Position numbers and translations under genes: made by a program
The notes under the pieces: model-generated
What the model was told of the DNA's origin: nothing
Databases searched by the model: none
What the model saw: the letters and a program-made list of their open reading frames with translations, nothing else
In this document: positions 53,884-62,945 of the stretch, one piece after another
Layout of the letters: each line of letters begins with the position of its first letter
Numbering within the stretch: the first letter of the stretch is position 1
Assembly: GCA_034932485.1 (NCBI GenBank)
Contig: JAYFOQ010000007.1
Coordinates: 8,891-72,890, forward strand
Direction of reading: 5' to 3'
Origin: Gordonibacter sp034932485
GTDB taxonomy: Bacteria > Actinomycetota > Coriobacteriia > Coriobacteriales > Eggerthellaceae
Length of the DNA: 64,000 nucleotides

Positions 53884-54615
53884 CTACAGCTTCCCACTCT
53901 CAAAGGCCGCGCGATCGGCTACCTTGTATCCAACTCGCCACACCGTAACAAGGTAGCGAGGCTTCGAAGGATCATCCTCAATCTTCTCGCGAATCTTGCG
54001 CACGAATACGGTAACGCTGTTGGGGTCTGCCGCGTCCACCCCACCCCACACGTGAGTTAAAATCTGATCCCTCGTGAAAACATTGCCGGGGTCGGAAGCC
54101 AGCAGTTCAAGCAACTCAAATTCTCGAGACGAAAGAGAAATTGGTTTTCCTCGCAAGTACACTTCATAGCGCCCGAAGTTCAGTTCAAGATCGCCCACTT
54201 TGTACGATTTGCGTTCCCGAGAGCGTGTGCCTAAAGGAGCGTCGGCGTCACGGCTTTTCCTCCTTAGATGCGCCCGTATGCGCAAGAGCAGCTCTTCGGG
54301 CTGAAAGGGTTTCACCAGATAATCGTCTGCTCCTGCCTTGAAACCGATGCTTTTGTCGACAATGTCCCCTTTGGCAGACAAAAACATAATGGGTACTTTT
54401 CGTCCCTCGCTCCGAATAATATCGCATATTTCAAACCCATTTATATCGGGCAACATCACGTCAAGAATCAAGAAATCAGGGCGTTCGACGCGTAGCATAT
54501 CAAGACCATCAGACCCATTCGAAGCGCCGCAAAACTCGTATCCGTCACCTTGCACAATCTGTCCGACTAGCGTTTGCATGCTCTCGTCATCATCAACCAG
54601 CATTACCTTAGGCAT
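53884..54615 (-). CDS. OmpR-type response regulator
   Basis: A 243-residue regulator. The receiver has the acidic pair DDD near 8-10, phosphoacceptor Asp in LILDVMLPD (near 52), Ser/Thr in FLSAKGD and Lys in YLVKPFQ. The winged-helix DNA-binding domain begins about 135 (LSSREFELLELLAS; DPNSVTVFVRKIREKI). It overlaps the sensor kinase gene by 8 bases and completes a two-component system beside the Dms locus. Confidence 0.94.
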   Translation of the reverse strand: MPKVMLVDDDESMQTLVGQIVQGDGYEFCGASNGSDGLDMLRVERPDFLILDVMLPDINGFEICDIIRSEGRKVPIMFLSAKGDIVDKSIGFKAGADDYLVKPFQPEELLLRIRAHLRRKSRDADAPLGTRSRERKSYKVGDLELNFGRYEVYLRGKPISLSSREFELLELLASDPGNVFTRDQILTHVWGGVDAADPNSVTVFVRKIREKIEDDPSKPRYLVTVWRVGYKVADRAAFESGKL

Positions 54616-56308
54616 CGTCTGCTCCTGTCTCGTCGCGTACGGGAAGGATTACAAAAAACGTACTGCCTTCCCCAACGACGCTCTCTACCCCGACGGTACC
54701 GCCATGCATTGCAGCCAAGTCTTTAACCAGCGAAAGACCTAAACCGCTCCCTCCATAGCGACGGACGGTCGACATATTCTCCTGCGTGAAGCGCTCGAAG
54801 ATAATGTCTTGCTTGTCGTCCGGTATGCCAATACCGGTATCGATCACCCTGAGCGTCACTGTCTTCGCTAGAGAGTCAAAGGATACCGAAACATGGACAC
54901 TTCCCCCCGGTTCAGTAAATTTTATTGCATTGCTTACTAGGTTCACCAAAATGCGACGTAATTTTTCCCAGTCGCCTTCAAATAAGGGCACCTCGACATC
55001 GACCCGCGTCGATAGAAGTATGTCTTTTTTCGCAGCCAAAGATGCGCTCGATGCCTCAACCATACCCACCATATCGCTGAGATCAACCAACTCTAAATTC
55101 AACCGCTCCGAACCAGCTTGGATGCGAGCTGTCTCAAGCACATTGTCAACCATTTCCAGCAGGATACGACCATTCTTGTCTATCTCCCCTAGTTGACGAC
55201 GCGCTAGCGATTCATCACAGGAGACACTTTCAGACATAAGATCAGTGAATGCCAAAATCGACGTGAGAGGCGTGCGCAACTCATGGCTAACAATAGCAAG
55301 GAAATCTGATTTGTAGCGATTGTCTCGCTGTAACTTATCGTTCACCTGCTCCACATGGAGGCGTTGCCGCTGCAGTTCATCGTTTGCCTCAGAAAGCTGC
55401 TGGGTTCGTTCGCTTACCTGATGCTCGAGATTTGAGTAAAGCGACGAGAGACTTCGAGCCATAGACTCGAATTGCAAGAACAGGTCTCCCACCTCACGCG
55501 ATGCGTAGCGCGTCGGCCCCTCTTCAAGGATTTCTACCTTTTCACTGGGTGACCCGTCGGACATTTTTACGAGAGATTGTCCCAGGCTCTCAAGCGGATT
55601 GGTGATAAGCCTTGTAAGTACGAAATAAATAACCACTACCATGCAGAGCACGATGCAAAGGAAGAATAAAACGTTGCTAACCACTGCCGTGTGCATGTTT
55701 CCAAAGTATAGGTCGGTAGGCACAATGACGCTGACTGCACCAGCAAGATCTCCCGTAGCCCAACCTTCTTTAGGATATCCCGTCGGATCAATCTCCCCTG
55801 CAGGCGTGCCATGACATTCGATACAGTTCTCGTCAACTTTCATGGCCGAGACATAGCGAAACACCGATTCGCCTTCATATTCCTCAAGTCCATAATGCTC
55901 GGTAAGCGTGGCATCCGAGCCGAACGCTTGCAGAGCCTCTGCCTCGTATTCGTCGGGCGTATTATGAATGTTGCGCGGCTTTTCCTTCGTAAACCGTATG
56001 GTGTAGTCGGAATTAAGAGAGAAAAAGGCAGCAACCGATTTCCCTGCGATAGCACAGTGAAGGCCTTTGTACTCGTAGGTTCCATCGAAGGTGTAGTTAA
56101 TGGTATCTTGGTTGATAGACACGAAATCCCATACCGCATCCATCTCGGTCACCAGCACGCGAGATTCTTCAAGCAGCATCGATTCGGTAGCACTTTTCTG
56201 CGTCTGGTACGTCCAAGCAATGTCTACGCTTAAAAGGAACAGCAACACCACCGAAAGAAGGCCGATAATCTTCACCTTCAGCCCTATATTCGTTTTTCGC
56301 TGCCCCAC
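54608..56308 (-). CDS. Haem-binding sensor histidine kinase (Tll0287-like sensor)
   Basis: A 566-residue kinase. Helix 1 (about 12-30) and helix 2 (about 205-228) flank a periplasmic-side Tll0287/DUF3365 domain that contains one CIECH haem-c site near residue 168. HAMP (230-285), a coiled coil, HisKA with the phosphoacceptor in SHELRTPLTS (near 345) and a HATPase_c (NAIKFTEPGG, GTGIGIP, GGSGLGLS) follow. The haem suggests redox or gas sensing, fitting control of the adjacent Mo-enzyme operon. GTG start after GGAGGCGG. Confidence 0.9.
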   Translation of the reverse strand: MGQRKTNIGLKVKIIGLLSVVLLFLLSVDIAWTYQTQKSATESMLLEESRVLVTEMDAVWDFVSINQDTINYTFDGTYEYKGLHCAIAGKSVAAFFSLNSDYTIRFTKEKPRNIHNTPDEYEAEALQAFGSDATLTEHYGLEEYEGESVFRYVSAMKVDENCIECHGTPAGEIDPTGYPKEGWATGDLAGAVSVIVPTDLYFGNMHTAVVSNVLFFLCIVLCMVVVIYFVLTRLITNPLESLGQSLVKMSDGSPSEKVEILEEGPTRYASREVGDLFLQFESMARSLSSLYSNLEHQVSERTQQLSEANDELQRQRLHVEQVNDKLQRDNRYKSDFLAIVSHELRTPLTSILAFTDLMSESVSCDESLARRQLGEIDKNGRILLEMVDNVLETARIQAGSERLNLELVDLSDMVGMVEASSASLAAKKDILLSTRVDVEVPLFEGDWEKLRRILVNLVSNAIKFTEPGGSVHVSVSFDSLAKTVTLRVIDTGIGIPDDKQDIIFERFTQENMSTVRRYGGSGLGLSLVKDLAAMHGGTVGVESVVGEGSTFFVILPVRDETGADDA

Positions 56309-56441
56309 GAAACCACCGCCTCCGCTTTAAGGCCCCGCCTTCTCCCCTTAGATTACATGGCCCATACTACCAAGTTCCTCACAACGCATGCCTGACATCT
56401 CAACCTTTCTGAAACCTGCTAGGACAAGTTTTCATCGAACA

Positions 56442-57083
56442 TTAGGACAGGCGTACTTCCAATGTCTCAGCAAGAGAAACAAGTGTTAGGTGGGCCACCT
56501 TGGCTACCTCGCGATAAAACGTAGTTTGTGCGCGCTCCTTTACTGTCTCAAGATAGAACGGAGCAAACGTCAATACATGATCTTCGAGAAAAGCTGCTGC
56601 TGCCGCAGTAGCCGAAGCATCGTCGCGAGCCAGCAATGAAGCCACGAACGACAGCTCGAAACCTATATGATCGTCTGGTTGCTTACCTTCATCGGGCACT
56701 GCTTCGCCCCAGCGATGATACGTTTTACGCACCTCGAGCGTTGTGGGCCCGAACATGGTGCGATCGTCGGTGCGATACACCGATTCAAAAGGCGACGTAC
56801 GACTCACGTTCACCAGATAAAAAAGGTAGACGTAATCCTGCCTCATGGATTGTGCCAAGGCAGCCACGTCCTTGTCAGCCGCCTCATCAAGCAAACCATG
56901 TAAGCTGCGTGCCGCTTCGGGAGCAACCGAACAATACGGCTCCTCCAAGAATAAAGCACGTTCGTCCACCAGTTGTTGGACCAGTTCGTCGGTCGGGCTG
57001 TTCAAAAACAACGTTGAGCAAAAGCCGAGCAACGCCTGATAAGCCCGCCCCGTGGCGCAGGGCAAAACCAAATCCTTCACCAT
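56442..57083 (-). CDS. TorD/DmsD family molybdoenzyme chaperone
   Basis: A 213-residue all-helical cytoplasmic chaperone that binds the Tat signal and aids cofactor insertion of the DmsA-type subunit. The hallmark EL-SFVASLLA helix (DDHIGFELSFVASLLA) and the SPFESVYRT segment are visible. AAGGAG before ATG. Third gene after dmsA and dmsB. Confidence 0.9.
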   Translation of the reverse strand: MVKDLVLPCATGRAYQALLGFCSTLFLNSPTDELVQQLVDERALFLEEPYCSVAPEAARSLHGLLDEAADKDVAALAQSMRQDYVYLFYLVNVSRTSPFESVYRTDDRTMFGPTTLEVRKTYHRWGEAVPDEGKQPDDHIGFELSFVASLLARDDASATAAAAAFLEDHVLTFAPFYLETVKERAQTTFYREVAKVAHLTLVSLAETLEVRLS

Positions 57084-57200
57084 ATCCGCATCTCCTTGTT
57101 CAGTGTCAATTCACCCCGATACGGATTGACCGGCCTGCGAAGGAGGGGATCGCAGACCGGCCTACATGCCGCACCTTAGGCGAACAGCGTGTACAAACAC

Positions 57201-57815
57201 TTACGCTTGATGACTAACCTCAAGTGGATTCATAAGCTTGCCGCCCTGGCTCGCATCGCGATGGAGGCCAATAACCACATTCGGGTCGGTCGTGTCGGGG
57301 AGTTCACCGATAACGCGATTCTCGCCGTGTTTCGCACGCATATCTTCAATGGTCCCAAACTCAATCGCACGCACAGGACACGCCTTGGCGCACGTCGGAT
57401 CGGGAGCACCATCCTCGGTTCCGTCGCTGCACAGCACACATTTATGGGATAAGCCATCCTTCATCTGGACGGGATGCCCATAGGGACAAGCCTTTTCGCA
57501 GCTCATGCAACCGATACAAACGCTCTTATCATTGTCTACAATACCTGTTTCGGCATCTTTTTTCATAGCGCCGGTGGGGCAGTTTGCCACACAAGCCGGT
57601 TTATCACAATGACAGCACGTCATCGAAGCGTAGTAGGTAAATGCCGTTGAGGCGAAGGCGCCTGCCGCGTCGCGACTCCAGGAGCCACCGCCAAACTCGT
57701 AAACTTTGCGAAATTTCTGAGGAACCTCCAGGTCGTTACGATCAAAACAGGAGGTCATGCACGCCTTGCATCCCGTGCAAATATCGGTGTTGATATAGAA
57801 TCCGTACTGGCTCAT
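57201..57815 (-). CDS. dmsB: DmsB-type four-cluster ferredoxin subunit
   Basis: A 204-residue electron-transfer subunit with four 4Fe-4S cysteine sets: CTGCKACMTSC, CCHCDKPACVANCP, CIGCMSCEKACP and CVLC...CAKACP. It passes electrons to the DmsA-type catalytic subunit and is carried across the membrane with it by Tat. ATG 57815 follows AAGGGG; 12 bases after dmsA. No dmsC follows. Confidence 0.94.
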   Translation of the reverse strand: MSQYGFYINTDICTGCKACMTSCFDRNDLEVPQKFRKVYEFGGGSWSRDAAGAFASTAFTYYASMTCCHCDKPACVANCPTGAMKKDAETGIVDNDKSVCIGCMSCEKACPYGHPVQMKDGLSHKCVLCSDGTEDGAPDPTCAKACPVRAIEFGTIEDMRAKHGENRVIGELPDTTDPNVVIGLHRDASQGGKLMNPLEVSHQA

Positions 57816-57827
57816 CGTAGCCACCCC

Positions 57828-60461
57828 TTACGCCTTCTCGATCTTACACAAGTTGGAAGGGACACCATTACCCTTCGATAAAGGTGTCGGACGCATAGAC
57901 GTGAGCACCGAAATGCAGCCGCCCTTATCAAGCACCTCTTTGCTGCCAATAGTCGCAGCATCGCGCGTCTCGGGGTCGTACCAGGCCCCTTGGGGAATAG
58001 ATACGACGCCTGGCATAATGCGCGGTGTGACCTTTGCCGAGATCTGAGTTTTACCTCGCAGGGTAGACACAATAAGGTTATCACCGTTAGCTACACCTAA
58101 AGCTGCCGCATCTTGATCGTTTATCCAGCACTGCTGCGGCGCAACTGAATTCATCCAGTCGATGTTTCCATACGAAGAATGCGTACGCGTCTTCGTATGA
58201 TGACCAATCAACTGGAACGGATACGCCTCTTTTGTGGCCGTGTCGCCAAAACTCTCGAAGCTGCCATAGTAAATAGGAAGCCCGGTAATTTGGTCGCGTC
58301 CATCATTGGCAATATAACCGCCACAGGTAAGGTCCCACTGCTTAGATACGTTATATGCCTGCTTGGAAAATACCTCATATTTGCCCGAGGGGGTAGCGAT
58401 TTTGTCATTACTTGCTATAGCAGGCTTATGAGAGTCCGTCTGCTTAATCAACCCTTGTTCGCGGAATTCCTCAAACGTAGTCGGTAGTTTATCACCCGCT
58501 TCCACGCCTTGCTCGTAGCACCATTTTACCCAGTCGATCTGTGATTTTCCCTCGGTAAACTGATCCTTCAACCCCAACTTATCGGACAGAAGCGTACATA
58601 TCTCGTAAACGGGTTTTGACTCAAACAACGGATCGATAGCGGCACTCTCGCAGCACACAAAGCCCGTCCACGCCGTACCACCCGCCGTAATGTCATCCTC
58701 TTCGAAAGCTGTGGTTCCTGGCAAAATGATGTCGGAAATCAGGGCTGTCGGCGTTAGATAGCAGTCAACAGTAACAATCATACGTACGCCGCTATCCTTC
58801 TCGTCCGGAAGGTTATAGATGCGCAGGCAATCATTAATATCGGCATGTTGACCGGCCATAACGTTACTTGCATAGTTCCAGATGAACTTAATGGGAGCCT
58901 TGAGCTTTATGGTACCGGGCTCCTCTGCATAAGAGGTGACGCCTTTTTCATTAATGTGTCGTACGCCCCAGGTAGTGTCGTCCATAGAGCGGTAGTCCTC
59001 GATGGCTTGATACCAATCGAAAAACGACACACATACGCCTACGGTATTTTTATCGGGGAAGGAAGGGATAGACGTGGCAACCTTAAACGGAACCCCACCC
59101 ACCGCCTCGCGGGCACCCGTGCCGCCGCCCGATATGCCGACATTTTTCGTAATAGCCGCAATAAGTCCAATAGCACGCGTATTGTTGCCACCAGCACTAT
59201 GGCGCTGTGGACCCCATCCTTGAATAGTAGCCGTCGGTCCATCAACAAACAGCTCGGCCAACGAGCGAATGGTACCGGCAGGCACGCCCGTTATAGCTGC
59301 AGCCCATTCAGGTGTCTTTTCACCCGTGCCCTCATAGCCACCCGTTCCGTTAAGATATGCCTCGTACGACAAGTCCTCCGACAAGGCAAGTGCACCCGCT
59401 TTATCGAATCCCATAAACGTCGTATCTTTAGGCTCGCCTTGCTTTACGTCTTCAATAAACGTATCACTAAAGAAGCCAATAAACTTCTCACGAATAAACG
59501 ACTCATCAAGCTTGCCCGAAACATGCAGGTGGTGAATCATTCCCGCCACCAACGCCATATCCGTGCCGGGCCGAATAGGTACCCATTGGTTCGCTACGCC
59601 CACAGCGGTGTCGGACAAATGAGGATCAATCACCACAATGCGCGCATTAGGATTTTGCATACGTACTTGCGTGATAAGGTACTGCATAGCCGATCCACTC
59701 ATGCGTGTATTGGCCGGGTTATTGCCGAATAGGATGATATTCTTCGAATTGACAAGGTCGGTAACCTCGTTGTTGGCGTAAGCATTGCCGTTAAACAGCG
59801 GAAGCTCCCAATTGATCTGTCCCGTAGAGTAATCGCAATAGTGACGTAGGTACCCGCCCCATAAATTCATCAGACGAGCAAACACTGTTTTGTCAGGATG
59901 CCACGATTTAGCCACCGTGCCACCAAGCTGACCTGTGCCATACTGGACATAGAAGGCATCGTTGCCGTACTCTTCTTTGATCTCCTTCATAGCGGAGGCA
60001 ATAGTTTCGATGGCCTCATCCCACGAGATTTCCTCATACTTGCCTTCGCCGCGCTTGGTTCCCTCAACGCGACGCAGGGGCTTCTGAACACGCGTCTCGT
60101 TATAGATACGCTGACGGTTGGTGCGTCCACGTACACACGATCGCATTTGGTAAAGGGAGTCGGGAGCAAAATCGTCAGCCCCCTCAGTGTCATTACCAAC
60201 ACGCACCACGGTACCGTCTTTCACGTACAACTTAAGCGGACAACGGCTGCCGCAATTCACATGGCAGCCCGACCACACCGCCTTGTCGTATTCAAATCGC
60301 TTTTCCGTAACCGTAGCCTCCGCCTCCCGCTTATCGCTTTTCTTACTAGGCGAACATCCGGTCAAAGCGACACCTGCGCCCAAAAGCCCCGACCATGCGA
60401 CGAAAGAACGGCGACTAATTCCCGGAAGGGAACGCGTCAATTTCGAACTACCGATCTCCAT
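57828..60461 (-). CDS. dmsA: DMSO-reductase-family molybdopterin oxidoreductase, catalytic subunit
   Basis: An 877-residue Tat-exported enzyme. The twin-arginine motif SRRSFVAW and a following lipobox-like LTGC lie in the first 40 residues. A 4Fe-4S motif CHVNCGSRC with a fourth Cys in RSCVRGRTN binds the FS0 cluster. The Mo-ligand Ser is predicted in YSTGQINWE near 211, and the GWGPQRHSAGGNN and C-terminal GHHTKTRTHSS stretches are typical. The substrate may be DMSO, another S- or N-oxide, or a catechol as in Eggerthella dehydroxylases; not decidable here. GGGGAGG precedes the ATG. Confidence 0.93.
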   Translation of the reverse strand: MEIGSSKLTRSLPGISRRSFVAWSGLLGAGVALTGCSPSKKSDKREAEATVTEKRFEYDKAVWSGCHVNCGSRCPLKLYVKDGTVVRVGNDTEGADDFAPDSLYQMRSCVRGRTNRQRIYNETRVQKPLRRVEGTKRGEGKYEEISWDEAIETIASAMKEIKEEYGNDAFYVQYGTGQLGGTVAKSWHPDKTVFARLMNLWGGYLRHYCDYSTGQINWELPLFNGNAYANNEVTDLVNSKNIILFGNNPANTRMSGSAMQYLITQVRMQNPNARIVVIDPHLSDTAVGVANQWVPIRPGTDMALVAGMIHHLHVSGKLDESFIREKFIGFFSDTFIEDVKQGEPKDTTFMGFDKAGALALSEDLSYEAYLNGTGGYEGTGEKTPEWAAAITGVPAGTIRSLAELFVDGPTATIQGWGPQRHSAGGNNTRAIGLIAAITKNVGISGGGTGAREAVGGVPFKVATSIPSFPDKNTVGVCVSFFDWYQAIEDYRSMDDTTWGVRHINEKGVTSYAEEPGTIKLKAPIKFIWNYASNVMAGQHADINDCLRIYNLPDEKDSGVRMIVTVDCYLTPTALISDIILPGTTAFEEDDITAGGTAWTGFVCCESAAIDPLFESKPVYEICTLLSDKLGLKDQFTEGKSQIDWVKWCYEQGVEAGDKLPTTFEEFREQGLIKQTDSHKPAIASNDKIATPSGKYEVFSKQAYNVSKQWDLTCGGYIANDGRDQITGLPIYYGSFESFGDTATKEAYPFQLIGHHTKTRTHSSYGNIDWMNSVAPQQCWINDQDAAALGVANGDNLIVSTLRGKTQISAKVTPRIMPGVVSIPQGAWYDPETRDAATIGSKEVLDKGGCISVLTSMRPTPLSKGNGVPSNLCKIEKA

Positions 60462-60621
60462 AGTATCCTCCCCATTCGATGCTTTCCACCAAGGATGATG
60501 AATCCATGCTGCTAGTGTAAAAACTGCGGCAAAGAACCTCCATAGCCCCTTTGTTCATTTTTCCTTTTGGAAATATTATCGAATTATAAAAGGGCAGAAC
60601 AGAGTGGGAGTATGAACACCC

Positions 60622-61200
60622 TTACTCAGACTTCTCCAGTGGCTCCATATCCAGCCGAAGCGTTTGCTCAACCACTTTCATGAGGGCCTCATCTGACACC
60701 TGAGGATTAATCTTAGCTAAGCCCACTAACCCAAAAATAACCACGCAAAACATCTCGTATACGAAATCTATTTCTACATCATGATAGGCGGCGTATTCCG
60801 CAACAATATGATCATTAAGGCAATCGACTGTCTCACGCACAGCGCGCACATCAAACGCATCACGCACGCCTAACTCCTCGAGCACGGCAATCATCGGACG
60901 GGGATTGCCACTCACGTCATAAAGCGCTCGACGAAATGCTTCAATGCAAGCACGTAACGACCCTTCGGTATCGCCAAACCGTCGTGACTCATTCCACACT
61001 ACCACGCTTTCGACCAGATCCTCCACATAGTCATCCAGCACCGCGTCGATAACAGCCTGCTTGTTCTCGAAGTAATAGTAAACGAGCTCGCGTGCCACCC
61101 CTGCCTCAGCAGCGATATCCTTTACGGTAGTCGCACGCACACCCTGCCGCTCAAACAATGCTCGCGCTGCAAGCATAATGTCGCCAGGAGCCCCCGTCAT
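60622..61200 (-). CDS. TetR family regulator
   Basis: A 192-residue repressor: the N-terminal helix-turn-helix (AARALFERQGVRATTVKDIAAEAGVARELVYYYFENK) and a helical ligand domain. It lies between the DUF5692 and dmsA genes in the same direction, so it probably controls the locus. ATG 61200 has GGAGAG 8 bases upstream. The frame stays open to 61644, adding up to 148 Pro/Ser/Ala-rich residues; whether they are translated is unclear. Confidence 0.88.
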   Translation of the reverse strand: MTGAPGDIMLAARALFERQGVRATTVKDIAAEAGVARELVYYYFENKQAVIDAVLDDYVEDLVESVVVWNESRRFGDTEGSLRACIEAFRRALYDVSGNPRPMIAVLEELGVRDAFDVRAVRETVDCLNDHIVAEYAAYHDVEIDFVYEMFCVVIFGLVGLAKINPQVSDEALMKVVEQTLRLDMEPLEKSE

Positions 61201-61686
61201 CCGTTTGCTCTCCGTGAGCGACCGACCGCATTCTGCGCTAATGGGCGCATATCTGGTTTGCCGCGTACCAAGACGCATTGCTGCACCCGCCTCTCCGTAT
61301 CGAACATGGTGCCGCCCTCCCCTGCTGGAGTGAGCAACACCATTATACGGAAAAGAAACAGCGGGATGGTCGGATGCGGCCACCGGTGATGATGGTGTAG
61401 GTGATAGTGGAGGTGTGGAGGCAGATACAGGTGCAGGTATGGATGCAGGTGCAGGTGTGGATACCGTCACCGACGATGGCCCCAACAATGGTGGCACCAT
61501 CATCGGTGATGATGACGATATTGGCATGAAATCGCCGATTTGTTGCATCTGAGCAATCCTTCTAGCGAGTTGGATATTTGCGACCTGCGACGATACGGAC
61601 ATTGCCGAAAGCGACAGGAGAACATTACGTTCATCCTGTCGCAAATCGACGATTATATGGCGTTCAGCTCGTTTCCGAGGTGCACC
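61201..61686. repeat. Low-complexity region upstream of tetR
   Basis: 486 bases between tetR and the DUF5692 gene. Around 61384-61474 it holds GGTGCAGG/GGTGTGG-type short repeats. On the minus strand the tetR frame is open through it. Otherwise nothing recognised. Confidence 0.5.
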
Positions 61687-62649
61687 TTAGCGATTCTCGT
61701 CAACAAGGCGCTGGTACGACCTCGTGTCGGCGTAAATCTCATCCTTAAGAGGATTAAGCTTAAGCTTACGAATTTTGCGGAACTGATAGAGAGCCAGAGC
61801 CACATTCGATGCGAGCGCGATAAAACTCACCGTAAAGAACGCAGCAGGATTGTGCGTAGTCGGAATAGGCGCTAGCACGTCGGCGAATTGAGGGACTGTC
61901 ATAACGAACATAATCCACAGGCCCAGCGTTTGAGCGCGGTGTTGCAACCACGCGCCTCGCTTGATAAAGAACGTAGGGATGGTACATGCCAGCAACAAAG
62001 CCAATCCGGCGTAGGCAGAGTGGTCGGAAATGCAATTGTAGGTATAGGCGAAGTTCCATAGGTCATAGGCGATAATCCAGGCCCAAATCATGTCAGGCCA
62101 AATCATATCTTTGGATGTATCCTTCGAGATGAAGATACCAAACCAGCCACATATGGTAACAATATTGAGAATACCAGCAATGCCGTTCATGATATTCCAC
62201 GGCCCCGACATGGTCCAGAGGTTCTCAACAATACCCCCTTGCCAGAGACCAAAGCTGAACACTTGGAAGTCGCGTATAACAGCCTCGGCAATATTGACTG
62301 CAAGAATGAGCGGCGGGAAGCATAGCGCCCACTTTTTCTCATAAAGGTAGTGCAGTTGGCCATCCTTGCCGCGCCATTTCACAAAACGCAGCGCCATAAA
62401 ACCCAGGCAACCCGCCAATGCTGAGTATGTTTTTACCCAGTTAAACCACGTACCCGTACCATATTCATTACCAGGGGCTGCCGTAGTGGGCCACACAAAA
62501 ATGGTCAACACAAGTGGCACGATCGCAAACAGCGCAATACCGGCCCAAAGCGACGTGCGCCCCAATTCATTGAATGCCATAAGCGCAAACAGAATAAACA
62601 GCCAAATCGCCCAGTACAGTGGGTCGGCTGCTTGATACAGGATTCCCAT
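61687..62649 (-). CDS. DUF5692-type multi-pass membrane protein A
   Basis: A 320-residue protein with about nine or ten membrane helices and many Trp residues. The segment NIAEAVIRDFQ and the later WNFAYTYNC region recur in the divergent gene at 62946 (NIAEATLRDVQ; WNFLYTTWNAC), so the two are homologues. I believe this is the DUF5692 family; function unknown. Its place beside dmsAB, which lack a DmsC anchor, suggests a role in quinol oxidation or anchoring. AAGGGG before ATG. Confidence 0.75.
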   Translation of the reverse strand: MGILYQAADPLYWAIWLFILFALMAFNELGRTSLWAGIALFAIVPLVLTIFVWPTTAAPGNEYGTGTWFNWVKTYSALAGCLGFMALRFVKWRGKDGQLHYLYEKKWALCFPPLILAVNIAEAVIRDFQVFSFGLWQGGIVENLWTMSGPWNIMNGIAGILNIVTICGWFGIFISKDTSKDMIWPDMIWAWIIAYDLWNFAYTYNCISDHSAYAGLALLLACTIPTFFIKRGAWLQHRAQTLGLWIMFVMTVPQFADVLAPIPTTHNPAAFFTVSFIALASNVALALYQFRKIRKLKLNPLKDEIYADTRSYQRLVDENR

Positions 62650-62778
62650 GACTACCCCTTATCTCTTACTTCAATTCCCTATCCCTTGCCTTGATGCCTG
62701 CCGAACAGTCGACGCGCCGCCCGTTTTGCCTAGCTCAGAGCACCTAGGGGCGAGTATAGAGCCGCCTTTACGAATAAG

Positions 62779-62809
62779 TCTTTCACACCGAAGCCTTGTT
62801 TGTGAAAGA
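62779..62809. promoter_or_regulatory. Operator-like inverted repeat between the two DUF5692 genes
   Basis: Perfect 9-base arms TCTTTCACA (62779-62787) and TGTGAAAGA (62801-62809) with a 13-base spacer in the 296-base divergent gap. It is a candidate site for the TetR regulator or a Crp/Fnr-type protein. Confidence 0.5.
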
Positions 62810-62945
62810 AGACACCAGGCCGCCGGTGCTAGACTGGCGGCGATACGCGCCCTGGGGAGCTTTTAGCACAAAGGCGCACGAAGCGAGCGGCGGCAAGCAA
62901 AACGCTGCCCGCCCGTTAATCTCGGCCAAAAGAAAGGGGACTCTC

